In this document: in pieces, positions 1 through 7,315 of the stretch
Layout of the letters: every line of letters starts with the position of its first letter
Numbering within the stretch: position 1 is the first letter of the stretch
Origin: Sedimentisphaerales bacterium
GTDB lineage: Bacteria; Planctomycetota; Phycisphaerae; Sedimentisphaerales; SM23-30
Direction of reading: 5' to 3'
DNA length: 20,566 bases
Assembly: GCA_016932145.1 (NCBI GenBank)
Contig: JAFGDI010000146.1
Location: 1 to 20,566, forward strand
Notes under the pieces: generated by a model
Seen by the model: the letters and a program-made list of their open reading frames with translations, nothing else
Database searches by the model: none
Told to the model about the DNA's origin: nothing
Translations under genes and position numbers: made by a program

Positions 1-128
1 TATTTTATATTTTATAAAATGTAAAATACATAATGTTAAATCTCAAAAATGGTAATATGCAGGACTTAAAAAGAGCTGGTACTAAATAATATAAGTGCTA
101 TTTTCTTATCAGGTTAAGGTTAAATAAT

Positions 129-440
129 ATGGATCGATATGGAGAAGTGGTATTGTCGGAGCAGACTCTGGCTGAACGCCTCAGGACTAATCCGCCAGTG
201 AAACTGTTTAAGATAGGCGAGGTTGCACGCTATAGTGGTTTGTCGCGTCAGACAGTGCACAATTACACGATTATGGGTTTGATCGAGGAATCTGGCTGGA
301 CTGATGGCGGTCACCGGCTATACCCGGAAGAGGTATTTGAGAAGTTGGCTCGAATAGATGCGTTAAAGCAGAGCTGTACTTTGCAGGAGATCCGCAAGAT
401 GCTGGCCGGTGAGCCGGTGTCTCAGGTGCGGTGCCAGTAG
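129..440 (+). CDS. Small MerR-family HTH protein, no effector domain
   Basis: A 103-residue protein whose centre matches the MerR-type winged helix-turn-helix: residues 27-52 (FKIGEVARYSGLSRQTVHNY and the following MGLI) form the helix-turn-helix, GGHRLYPEEVF (60-70) is the wing, and 72-92 ends with the usual L-x-E-I-R helix. It stops right after that, so the long dimerisation coiled coil and the ligand or metal domain of classic MerR proteins are missing; the two cysteines (83 and 102) do not form a recognisable metal site. The usual R-Y-Y-E after the recognition helix is replaced by H-N-Y-T. The first 20 residues are an extra N-terminal arm. AAGG at 116-119 sits nine bases before the ATG. 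It lies just upstream of a flagellar locus in the same direction, so it may regulate it, but the target and signal are unknown. The 128 bases before it are very A/T-rich, with a 12-base palindrome at 9-20. Confidence 0.85.
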   Translation: MDRYGEVVLSEQTLAERLRTNPPVKLFKIGEVARYSGLSRQTVHNYTIMGLIEESGWTDGGHRLYPEEVFEKLARIDALKQSCTLQEIRKMLAGEPVSQVRCQ

Positions 441-446
441 CCAATA

Positions 447-475
447 TTGACATAAGATTAAATACCTGATATGGG
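447..475 (+). promoter_or_regulatory. Possible sigma-70-type promoter before the TPR gene
   Basis: A perfect TTGACA (447-452) is followed 17 bases later by TATGGG (470-475), a weak -10 box helped by an extended -10 TG at 467-468. It sits about 50 bases before the TPR gene start, in the only gap between the MerR-like gene and that gene. The -10 is poor in its last three bases, so activity may depend on an activator. Confidence 0.4.
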
Positions 476-491
476 TTTTAATATATTTCAG

Positions 492-509
492 GTCAACCGG
501 ATAGTTGAC
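492..509 (+). promoter_or_regulatory. Inverted repeat GTCAAC-6-GTTGAC, possible operator
   Basis: Two perfect six-base arms, GTCAAC (492-497) and GTTGAC (504-509), separated by six bases, lie 15 bases before the ATG of the TPR gene and downstream of the candidate promoter. Such placement would suit a repressor site or a leader-RNA hairpin. Which protein binds, if any, is unknown; the neighbouring MerR-like protein is one candidate. Confidence 0.3.
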
Positions 510-524
510 AGTTAAGAAGTCAGG

Positions 525-2972
525 ATGACAGAAGAACAGGACAATTTAAGTTTCAGGCAGGCAATAGCGGGTAAATGGCAGATTCCGCTGTTCATTGTCG
601 CCAGTATTATCTTTGTGGTTACATTATTTCTGATCAAACCGGAGGTAGTTGAGCCTACATTTCAGGAGAAATTAGATAAGATAATGCCCCTGGCGCACAG
701 TAATCGCTATAGTGAATTTTATAGCAGTCTGGATCAGTTGCGACAGGAAACCAGGCTTAAAGAAGACCTGGCCCGCGTTTACAGCGTATCAGCAGAAGTT
801 CGTGCCCAGGAATTGCGTCAGAATCGAGAGCTTGGTGTAGGTCCATCGGTTCGGCGTAGTGCCCGTGATAACTATCAGAATATTATCAGTGATTATAAAG
901 AAGCCTTCAAATATGGCTGGCTGAGTAATGACGATCAGCAGATGAAAAAGGTGTATGGCGATGTTGCTCTGGCATATTGGGGTCTGGGTGAGGTAGATAA
1001 TGCAATTGAGATGGCCCGCCGGGCTATTGATGTGGCCGGCAGTTATGATGCCCAGTCTTATCGCTTATTAGCTTTAATGTATCTTACTGCTACCCCGGCA
1101 GATTATGCCACAACGACCATGAACCTGCTTAATACTATGCTTGCCGAAACAGATAAGCAGGCAGATCAGGAGAATTATGCCTGGGCCTTTGTGAAAAAAG
1201 TTGAGCTGTTGATAGCAACCGGTGATGAAAAAACATCTACTTTGCTCTTAAATTCAGTAGAGCCAGAGGTGCTCAGCAGTCAATATGGTGAGATGGTCGA
1301 GTATTTACAGGCTTTGGCAGTTAAAGAATCTGGAGATATAGACAAAGCGGAAATAATGCTCAGGGAACTATTGCTAAGATTGAAAGATCGGGGTGATATA
1401 TACGCCAGGGTATGTCTTGATCTGGGAGAGATAAATTTTACACAAAACAGGTATAATGATGCCAGGGTGTTTTATGGTATTGTACTTGATACTCAGTTGG
1501 GCAAAGAGTGGTATCTGGGCGCTATGCTGGGCAATGCCAAATGTGTACGCAAGCAGTTGCGTTATTACGAAGCAATAGCATATTATAGAGATACGCTGGA
1601 CCTATTTAAATCTTCTCCTATGAACAGATATGTCAAGGCTCAGGATATTCAAAGTTCGCTGTCAGAATTTGGCCGGGAGCTGTCAGATGCAGATATGTAT
1701 CAGGACGCGCTGACCGTACTGGCAATGGAGCAGGAAGTGGCCCGGGAAACTGATATTGACGCGGCTTATCGTTTTGCTGTTGGCCATAATATTTATGCTG
1801 ATAAGTTGCGAGAGGGTTATACTGAATTTGAAAGTCAGTTGGTTTCCCTGGATGAAATGTCTCCTGAGGACAAGCAATGGCATGATCAGCAGTCGGCGTT
1901 AATCGAGAAGCATTACACCCTGGCTGCGGAAATGTATTTGCGAGTGGCAAAAATAGCGGTTAATAATAATGAGCTATATGGCACTTGTATTCGTCAGGCG
2001 GCAGTATGCTATGATTATGCCGGTGCTTCCAGGGAAGCGATAGCGGTCTGGGAGCGTTTTATCGAAGAGTGGGAAGGAACCGCATATCGGGCTGACGCTC
2101 TTTACCAGTTATCGCAGGCATATCAGTCATTAGGTGAATTTGACCAGGCAATAAAGTATTATTCAATTCTTAGAGAAGAAAACCCTCGTTCCCCGGCTGG
2201 TTTCCGGGCTATTGTTCCGATGGCGCGTTGTTTTGAATCAAAAGAGCCGCCGGATTATGCCGGGGCTGAAAAAATATTGAAATCGGTTTTAGATGATGTG
2301 GCTATAATGCCAGATTCTCCTTATTTTTACGAGGCTACTTCTGTATTGGGCGAGTTGTACTATAAAATGGGCAACTATAAAGATGCGATTACCTCCTTGT
2401 CAAATGCGATCAAGCGTAATCCGGAGCATCCTAATACTGGTAAGGTTATGTTCTTGGTGGGCGATTCTTACCGTCGTAGCAGTACGGTTTTTGATGAGAA
2501 AATAGCCGAGATCGCTAATGATCCGATCGCCAGGATAAATCTGGAAAACTATGTTCAGGCTCGTCGTGATATGTTGGCAAGTGCCCGCGAGTATTTTGCC
2601 GGAGCGATCAAGGCATATAGTGTTATACCTGACGAGAAACGAGATAAAAGAGATAAGATATATCTCCGGCATAGTTGGTTATATCAGGCTGATTGCCTGT
2701 TTGACCTGGGAGATTATCGTCAGGCAGTTGACTTATATGAGCAGGCGGCATTGCGATATCAGATGACACCGACGGCTTTAATGGCTCTGGTTCAGGTAGT
2801 GAACTGTCATATAAAGCTGGATAATCCGCGAGCGGCAAGTTCGGCTAATAGTCGGGCGGTATCGCAACTGGCCAGAATGGATGACAAGGCCCTGCTTGAC
2901 AGTGATATGGCAATGACTCGCCAGCAGTGGCAGGAATGGTTTGACTGGGCCGATAATTTGGGCTTATGGTAA
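525..2972 (+). CDS. Single-pass membrane TPR-repeat protein of the flagellar locus
   Basis: An 815-residue protein with a short cytoplasmic N-terminus, one hydrophobic segment at about 19-37 and a long soluble remainder. No cleavage site or lipobox is seen, so it is probably anchored in the inner membrane with the bulk in the periplasm. The soluble part is built from helical repeats of TPR type. The clearest are near 141-172 (A-Y-W-G-L-G-E-V-D-N-A), 519-557 (Y-Q-S-L-G-E-F-D-Q-A), 600-637 (Y-Y-K-M-G-N-Y-K-D-A) and 714-750 (F-D-L-G-D-Y-R-Q-A), with weaker repeats between. TPR arrays bind other proteins; no enzyme motif is visible. It is followed 18 bases later by the FlgN-like gene, so both probably share one transcript. 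A role as a periplasmic scaffold for flagellar assembly is inferred from position only. Other roles, such as cell-envelope assembly like YbgF or BamD, cannot be excluded. Confidence 0.85.
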   Translation: MTEEQDNLSFRQAIAGKWQIPLFIVASIIFVVTLFLIKPEVVEPTFQEKLDKIMPLAHSNRYSEFYSSLDQLRQETRLKEDLARVYSVSAEVRAQELRQNRELGVGPSVRRSARDNYQNIISDYKEAFKYGWLSNDDQQMKKVYGDVALAYWGLGEVDNAIEMARRAIDVAGSYDAQSYRLLALMYLTATPADYATTTMNLLNTMLAETDKQADQENYAWAFVKKVELLIATGDEKTSTLLLNSVEPEVLSSQYGEMVEYLQALAVKESGDIDKAEIMLRELLLRLKDRGDIYARVCLDLGEINFTQNRYNDARVFYGIVLDTQLGKEWYLGAMLGNAKCVRKQLRYYEAIAYYRDTLDLFKSSPMNRYVKAQDIQSSLSEFGRELSDADMYQDALTVLAMEQEVARETDIDAAYRFAVGHNIYADKLREGYTEFESQLVSLDEMSPEDKQWHDQQSALIEKHYTLAAEMYLRVAKIAVNNNELYGTCIRQAAVCYDYAGASREAIAVWERFIEEWEGTAYRADALYQLSQAYQSLGEFDQAIKYYSILREENPRSPAGFRAIVPMARCFESKEPPDYAGAEKILKSVLDDVAIMPDSPYFYEATSVLGELYYKMGNYKDAITSLSNAIKRNPEHPNTGKVMFLVGDSYRRSSTVFDEKIAEIANDPIARINLENYVQARRDMLASAREYFAGAIKAYSVIPDEKRDKRDKIYLRHSWLYQADCLFDLGDYRQAVDLYEQAALRYQMTPTALMALVQVVNCHIKLDNPRAASSANSRAVSQLARMDDKALLDSDMAMTRQQWQEWFDWADNLGLW

Positions 2973-2990
2973 GTATGGAAAGGTATGATC

Positions 2991-3455
2991 ATGAATGATG
3001 AATCAGGAAAAAATATGGCAGTGGAAGTATTGACGCTTCTGGCTCGACAGAAAGAGCTCTATGGCCGCCTGAGAAATCTGGCTTTTACGCAAAGAGAGCT
3101 GGTTTTGCGCAGTGATCCGGAGATGCTGCTTAAAGTGCTGGCCAACAGGCAGAAGATAATCAATCAGCTTACCCTGGTTGATACTCAGTTGCGACCGATC
3201 AGGGAGAGCTGGCAGGAGATCGCCAGTGGTTTCAGTGAAGTCCAGCGAAAGCAGGTAAATGTGCTTGTTGATGATGTCAAAAAGTGTATTGAAGAGATAC
3301 TCTCGCGTGACAAAGACGATTCAGAGAAATTAGAAGAGAAAAAAGAGGAAATAGCGGTAGAGCTTAAGAAGGTCCGAACCTGTCGTCAGATGAGCAAGGT
3401 ATATCAGAATGTAGTTGATGCCGGCAGCTCAAAATATTGCGATGTAGGTGGTTGA
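2991..3455 (+). CDS. flgN: FlgN-like flagellar export chaperone
   Basis: A 154-residue, all-helical, highly charged protein with the pattern of the FlgN family: an N-terminal helix pair (L-x-x-L-x-x-R-Q-K-E-L-Y), a central R-Q-K-I-I-N-Q-L helix, and a C-terminal coiled coil rich in Lys and Glu. FlgN keeps the hook-associated proteins FlgK and FlgL soluble and delivers them to the export gate; neither client gene is in this window. The start at 2991 is preferred over the in-frame ATG at 2985 because AAGG at 2980-2983 is one base from 2985 but seven from 2991. The family is weakly conserved, so the call rests on length, helical pattern and location between other flagellar genes; a generic coiled-coil protein is the alternative. 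Confidence 0.65.
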   Translation: MNDESGKNMAVEVLTLLARQKELYGRLRNLAFTQRELVLRSDPEMLLKVLANRQKIINQLTLVDTQLRPIRESWQEIASGFSEVQRKQVNVLVDDVKKCIEEILSRDKDDSEKLEEKKEEIAVELKKVRTCRQMSKVYQNVVDAGSSKYCDVGG

Positions 3456-3473
3456 TCATTGTAAAGTGATTAT

Positions 3474-3501
3474 CTGGCAGGTGCTGACAATTTAGTATAA
3501 T
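3474..3501 (+). promoter_or_regulatory. Possible sigma-70-type promoter before the kinase gene
   Basis: CTGGCA (3474-3479, four of six to the -35 consensus) and a perfect TATAAT (3496-3501) are separated by 16 bases. They lie in the 79-base gap before the histidine kinase and about 34 bases from its start. It could give the kinase and regulator transcription independent of the upstream unit. A perfect -10 box in A/T-rich DNA can arise by chance. Confidence 0.35.
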
Positions 3502-3534
3502 AGCATGTAAATGGCCGAAAAATAAGAGGTTATC

Positions 3535-4386
3535 TTGGAATTGGATTTAGAGAAAAAACTTTCAGACATAAAAGACCCTGCCAGGACAATGGCAGAACTT
3601 GCCCCAGTCTTTGAGGCTTATAATGAGCTGACAGAGCGAATGAGCAGGGTGCATGAGCAGTTGCAGGCAGAGGTTGTCAGGCTCAGAGAAGAGCTTCGTC
3701 AGAAAAATGAGCTTTTAGAGCGAAAAAGCCGACTGGCTGCTCTGGGTGAAATGTCTGCGGGTGTAGCTCATGAGATCCGCAACCCGCTTGGCGGGGTAAT
3801 GCTCTATGCTTCTTTGCTGGCCAAAGATCTGGAAGATCGCCCTGACTCGCTTAAGTGGGTTAATAAGATCAGCACTGCTGTGCGTGGCTTAAATCAGATA
3901 GTAACAGACATGCTGACATTTACTAACAATAGTAGCTGTGAAAAGACAGAAATAAATCTGGCTGGTTTGTTGGCAGAAGTTACCGACCTTGCCGGAGCGC
4001 ATGGCAGGGCCAAGAAGGTAAAGCTGGTAACTGATTGTGATGTTGATCTGGTTGTCAGTGCAGATCTGAATATGATGCAGCGTATATTGCTCAATCTGGT
4101 ATTGAATGCTGTTGATGCCGTTGCCGAAGGTGGCATAGTCACAATTCGTGGTCGCGTCAGCAGGGTAACACAATATGCAGTGAAGATCGAAGTAATAGAT
4201 AATGGCAGTGGAATATCTCAGGATGTTATCTCAAAGATATTCAACCCATTTTTTACCACTAAAGATGTTGGTACAGGGCTGGGCCTGGCTATAGTGCATC
4301 GTTTGGTTGAATGTCATGAAGGAATAATAACAGCGTGTAATAACAAAAATGGCAAGGGCGCAAAATTTACCGTTTTGCTCCCTTAA
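3535..4386 (+). CDS. Cytosolic sensor histidine kinase of the FlrB/FleS/FlgS type
   Basis: A 283-residue kinase without any membrane segment. Residues 25-65 form a coiled-coil helix, then the dimerisation/phosphoacceptor domain with LGEMSAGVAHEIRNPLGG (phosphorylated His79), and an HATPase domain with the N box (N187, N191), D222-N-G-S-G, the F box NPFFTTK (237-243) and GTGLGLAI (246-253). All catalytic elements look intact. A PAS domain, common in FlrB and FleS, is absent. It starts with TTG at 3535 with AGAGG five bases upstream; the first in-frame ATG (codon 19) would cut into the N-terminal helix. The next gene is an NtrC-class regulator, the obvious phosphate acceptor. Soluble kinases of this class (FlgS of epsilonproteobacteria, FlrB of Vibrio) control sigma-54 flagellar promoters, matching the sigma-54 promoter ahead of flgB. 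Its signal is not evident from sequence. Confidence 0.92.
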   Translation: MELDLEKKLSDIKDPARTMAELAPVFEAYNELTERMSRVHEQLQAEVVRLREELRQKNELLERKSRLAALGEMSAGVAHEIRNPLGGVMLYASLLAKDLEDRPDSLKWVNKISTAVRGLNQIVTDMLTFTNNSSCEKTEINLAGLLAEVTDLAGAHGRAKKVKLVTDCDVDLVVSADLNMMQRILLNLVLNAVDAVAEGGIVTIRGRVSRVTQYAVKIEVIDNGSGISQDVISKIFNPFFTTKDVGTGLGLAIVHRLVECHEGIITACNNKNGKGAKFTVLLP

Positions 4387-4478
4387 AAATCTTGCTAAAA
4401 ATTAAAGTTTAGTTTATCATTACTCAGGTCCGGTAATGTTCCGTTGGAGACGGTAATAGCTAGTACAAGGAAGGATTT

Positions 4479-5858
4479 ATGGCTGACATTCTGGTTGTAG
4501 ATGACATGGAATTAATGCGTGACTCGCTTGAGGCGATACTCTCAAGATCGGGTCATAAAGTAATTGCCTGCGAGGACGCCGTAATAGCCCTGGACAGGCT
4601 CAAGACCACTTCTTTTGATCTTATTATCACTGATTTGAAGATGCCCAAGATGGATGGCATCGCTTTTATGGATCGTGTCCGGTCGATAAATGCCGAAGTG
4701 CCGGTGATAATGATGACAGCTCATGCCTCTGTTTCTACCGCAGTTGAAGCCATGCGTAAAGGTGCTCTGGATTATATACAGAAACCTTTTGATGCTGATG
4801 AAATAATCCTTCTCGTTGACAGGTCACTGGAACATAAACGCATCGTTCGAGAGAATGAGGCTTATAAAACTGATGCCAGAGACTGGCAAAAGGGCAGAAC
4901 TCTTATAGGCAGCGGCCCGGTGATGCAATCGGTAATGACCAAGGTTCGTCAGGTAGCTCCTACCAGTGCCACTGTGCTTATCAGGGGTGAGTGTGGCACG
5001 GGTAAAGAAATGATCGCCCGTGCAATTCATTCGCTGAGCCCCCGTACCAGCAAGCCTATGCTTTGTGTTAATTGTGCTGCATTGAGCAGTTCTCTGCTCG
5101 AAAGTGAACTTTTCGGCCATGAAAAAGGTGCTTTTACCGGCGCTGACAGTATAAGAAAAGGGCGTTTTGAGCTGGCTGATGGCGGCACATTATTGCTCGA
5201 TGAGATAAGTGAAATGGACATGCAGTTGCAGTCCAAATTATTGCGGGTATTGCAAGAGCGGGAATTTGAGCGAGTTGGTTCCAGTATTACCCGTCCGGTC
5301 AATGTTCGTATTCTGGCAACGACCAATCGTGACCTGGAGAGCTGGGTTGCCGAGAATAAGTTCCGCGAAGATCTGTTCTATCGCCTTAATGTGGTCCCGA
5401 TCACTATTCCGCCCTTGCGTGAACGAGGCAGAGAAGATATTTCTCTGTTATGTGATTATTTTCTGGGCAGAATAGCTCAGAGAGAGGGTCGCAGATTACA
5501 GGTAGTCAGTGAATCAGCCCTTGACTTATTAGCCGCCTATAATTGGCCTGGTAATGTCAGAGAGTTGGAAAATCTGATGGAGCGGGTGGCAATACTGAGC
5601 GAACAGGATGTTATCTCGCCTGATCTGATCCGGAACTGGCTTGATACCGGTTCAATAGAAAATGATCAGGAATGTGCAGGTATAGAAGTTCGTCAGATAA
5701 GGCCTTTGGCTGAATTGGAACGCGAGGCAATAGAGCATACCCTGGAAAAATTTGATGGTCATCGCCAGAAAACAGCCGAGGCATTGGGCATAGGCATTCG
5801 CACGCTGGGTCTCAAGCTGAAGAAATGGGCAGATGAAGGTATGCCGGTCGGGCAATAA
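4479..5858 (+). CDS. NtrC-class sigma-54 flagellar response regulator (FlrC/FleR/FlgR type)
   Basis: A 459-residue three-domain activator. The receiver (1-120) has acidic pocket D8-D9, phosphoacceptor D52 in TDLKMPKMDG, T80 and K102. The AAA+ domain (about 141-375) carries Walker A GECGTGKE (170-177), the sigma-54-contacting GAFTGA loop (217-222), Walker B LLLDE (238-242) and the REDLFYRLNV motif. The C-terminal 40 residues hold a Fis-type helix-turn-helix (HRQKTAEALGIGIRTLGLKL). Every motif needed for phosphorylation, ATP hydrolysis and sigma-54 remodelling is present. A strong ribosome site, AAGGAAGGA (4467-4475), precedes the ATG. It lies 92 bases after the cognate kinase and directly before a near-consensus sigma-54 promoter, so that promoter is its most likely target. 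The Fis-type end resembles FlrC and FleR more than NtrC itself, but this is a family-level statement. Confidence 0.95.
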   Translation: MADILVVDDMELMRDSLEAILSRSGHKVIACEDAVIALDRLKTTSFDLIITDLKMPKMDGIAFMDRVRSINAEVPVIMMTAHASVSTAVEAMRKGALDYIQKPFDADEIILLVDRSLEHKRIVRENEAYKTDARDWQKGRTLIGSGPVMQSVMTKVRQVAPTSATVLIRGECGTGKEMIARAIHSLSPRTSKPMLCVNCAALSSSLLESELFGHEKGAFTGADSIRKGRFELADGGTLLLDEISEMDMQLQSKLLRVLQEREFERVGSSITRPVNVRILATTNRDLESWVAENKFREDLFYRLNVVPITIPPLRERGREDISLLCDYFLGRIAQREGRRLQVVSESALDLLAAYNWPGNVRELENLMERVAILSEQDVISPDLIRNWLDTGSIENDQECAGIEVRQIRPLAELEREAIEHTLEKFDGHRQKTAEALGIGIRTLGLKLKKWADEGMPVGQ

Positions 5859-5869
5859 TTGCCGGGCAA
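5851..5869 (+). promoter_or_regulatory. Alternating GGCAA/TTGCC half-sites, candidate activator site
   Basis: Two overlapping perfect palindromes, GGCAAT-A-ATTGCC (5851-5863) and TTGCC-G-GGCAA (5859-5869), give three alternating half-sites around the stop codon of the regulator gene. TGCCGG also occurs at 5842, 5860 and 5881, the last two 21 bases apart. The cluster is about 125-145 bases before the sigma-54 promoter, the usual range for enhancer-binding activators. A weak hairpin after the regulator gene is an alternative, but no T-run follows. Confidence 0.4.
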
Positions 5870-5993
5870 GGCGCAATATCTGCCGGGAAAATATAAGAGT
5901 CGTGTTGTTTAGTTGTTGGTTCATACCGACGAAATGAGCGAAATAAGAAGATAAAACAGGTAAAACCTTAAATAGATGTGAAAATAGGCTAAA

Positions 5994-6009
5994 TGGCATG
6001 ATTTTTGCA
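5994..6009 (+). promoter_or_regulatory. Sigma-54 promoter of the flgB-flgE operon
   Basis: TGGCATGATTTTTGCA matches the -24/-12 consensus (TGGCACG-N4-TTGCA) at all but one of the defined positions. GG is at 5995-5996 and GC at 6007-6008, with exactly ten bases between them. It lies 57 bases before the flgB start, so transcription would begin near 6019-6020. A sigma-54 activator gene ends 135 bases upstream, which supports its function. Confidence 0.9.
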
Positions 6010-6065
6010 TATAGTACCCCGGACCAAGGTACAAAAAAAGGTTACCAGAGAGAAAGTTGTCGTAA

Positions 6066-6506
6066 ATGTGGTTTGAACGAATAGTCAGTCGCGGCACTAC
6101 GCCGGTATTAGAGCAGGTAATGGTGTTCACCGAAGAACGCCAGAAGGTACTTGCTAATAATATCAGCAATATTGATACGGTTGACTATCAGATGCAGGAC
6201 CTTGATGTTGCAACTTTCAGTGCAAATCTGGCAGATGCTATAGAAAAGCGGGCCAGTCGTGGTGCTGGAGCCCGTTTGGAGATAAGTTCTAGTCGCGATA
6301 TATCCTGGGATGACAGAGGCCGGCTACAGGCAAGGCCCATAATAGTAGAGCCAGGAAATAATATATTGTTCCACGATAAGAATAATCGGTCCATAGAAAA
6401 GCAAATGGCCGAAATGGCTAAAAATGGCCTGACACATAATGTTGCCAGTGAATTGTTGCGGGGTAAATACTCCGGTCTGGAAAAGGCGATTCGCGGTACA
6501 TTATAG
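6066..6506 (+). CDS. flgB: Flagellar proximal rod protein FlgB
   Basis: A 146-residue rod subunit, the usual FlgB size (138 in E. coli). The N-terminal helix ends in LANNISNIDTVDY (29-41), which corresponds to the family motif NiANadTPgYk, and the C-terminal region has M-x-x-M-A-x-N-G-L-x-H-N followed by a helix ending LRGKYSGLEKAIRGTL, as in other FlgB proteins. It is exported by the flagellar type III system and forms the rod with FlgC, FlgF and FlgG. The T-P-G-Y of the family is T-V-D-Y here. It is the first gene after the sigma-54 promoter. Only a poor ribosome site (AGAGAGAAAG, 6047-6056) precedes the ATG. FlgC starts 24 bases after its stop. Confidence 0.95.
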   Translation: MWFERIVSRGTTPVLEQVMVFTEERQKVLANNISNIDTVDYQMQDLDVATFSANLADAIEKRASRGAGARLEISSSRDISWDDRGRLQARPIIVEPGNNILFHDKNNRSIEKQMAEMAKNGLTHNVASELLRGKYSGLEKAIRGTL

Positions 6507-6530
6507 GCTATAAAAAGTTAGTATATTAAT

Positions 6531-6926
6531 ATGTTTAAAAGTTTAGACATCTCAACCTCAGGTCTTGTGGCTCAGCGAGTCAGGATGAACACCTGCGCTA
6601 CGAACCTGGCAAATATCGATTCTGTTACCAGTCCCGAAGGTGGGCCGTATAAACGAAGGAGCGTAATTTTCGAAGCTGGTATGGAAGGCGGTAATAGCGG
6701 TGAGGGTGTAAAGGTTGCAAGTATTGAAAAGCAGGATACTTATAGATATGAGTATGACCCTGCCAACCCTTATGCCGACGCACGCGGCTATGTTAAATTG
6801 CCAGGTATAGATCCTTTTGTTGAGACCGTAAATATGATGGAAGCTCAGAGAGCCTATGAAGCCAATCTGGCTGCTGCGGAGGTCAGCAAGTCGATGCTTC
6901 AGAGTTCTTTGAGGCTTTTAGCGTAG
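6531..6926 (+). CDS. flgC: Flagellar proximal rod protein FlgC
   Basis: 131 residues, close to the E. coli protein (134). The N-terminal helix carries TNLANIDSVTSPEGGPYKRR (24-43), matching the FlgC form of the rod-protein motif with its typical G-G-P-Y-x-R-R. The C-terminal helix EAQRAYEANLAAAEVSKSML (104-123) is the conserved rod/hook coiled-coil partner. It is exported into the periplasm and joins FlgB in the proximal rod. No ribosome site is visible before the ATG (A/T-rich TAGTATATTAAT), so translation may rely on coupling to flgB or on an unstructured leader. fliE begins ten bases downstream. Confidence 0.96.
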   Translation: MFKSLDISTSGLVAQRVRMNTCATNLANIDSVTSPEGGPYKRRSVIFEAGMEGGNSGEGVKVASIEKQDTYRYEYDPANPYADARGYVKLPGIDPFVETVNMMEAQRAYEANLAAAEVSKSMLQSSLRLLA

Positions 6927-6936
6927 TTAGAGGAAA

Positions 6937-7260
6937 ATGTCCATGGTAGAGAGACTTTACAGCGGATTACAGGCAGGTCGTCTGATCGATATAAATCAGA
7001 CCAAAAAAGGTGCGGGCAATGAAGAGGCTGCCGGCACTGGCGATAGCTTTAAAAATCTGTTGATGAAGAGTATTAATGAAGTGAATCAGATGCAAAGTGA
7101 GGCAGAGCAGGCTACAACTGACCTGATGACCGGCAAGACCGACAATCAGGCAGAGGTATTTAATGCCATAAAGAAAGCCGGCGTGGCTTTCGATGCCCTT
7201 ATGCAGATACGCAATAAGCTGATGGATGCTTATGACGAAGTCAAGCAGATGCGTGTATAA
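6937..7260 (+). CDS. fliE: Flagellar MS-ring/rod junction protein FliE
   Basis: 107 residues (E. coli FliE 104). The first third is variable; residues 31-107 hold the family core: DSFKNLLMKSINEVN, then an acidic helix, the ending A-x-K-K-A-G-V-A-F-D-A-L-M-Q-I-R-N-K-L and final AYDEVKQMRV. FliE connects the MS ring (FliF) to the rod and is the first exported rod component. GAGG at 6930-6933 is three bases from the ATG at 6937 and nine from the in-frame ATG at 6943, so the true start may be two codons later. It sits between flgC and fliF, the standard order. Confidence 0.95.
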   Translation: MSMVERLYSGLQAGRLIDINQTKKGAGNEEAAGTGDSFKNLLMKSINEVNQMQSEAEQATTDLMTGKTDNQAEVFNAIKKAGVAFDALMQIRNKLMDAYDEVKQMRV

Positions 7261-7315
7261 AATAACAGACAATATTGAACTAAACTGAGATAAATAACTA
7301 TAATTGGAAGTTTAA

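Noticed and set aside
2945..2960. GCCGATAA near the end of the TPR gene, resembling a sigma-28 -10 box
   Set aside because: No TAAA-type -35 box 15 bases upstream, and the site is inside a coding region. No convincing sigma-28 promoter was found in the window.
4427..4460. Repeated GGTAAT and a CCGT/ACGG mini-hairpin between kinase and regulator genes
   Set aside because: Four-pair stem and short direct repeats, no T-run and no promoter boxes; within chance expectation.
7298..7309. CTATAATTGGAA before fliF, identical to part of the palindrome before flgE
   Set aside because: A 12-base A/T-rich match is expected by chance in 20 kb, and the fliF copy lacks the second palindrome arm.
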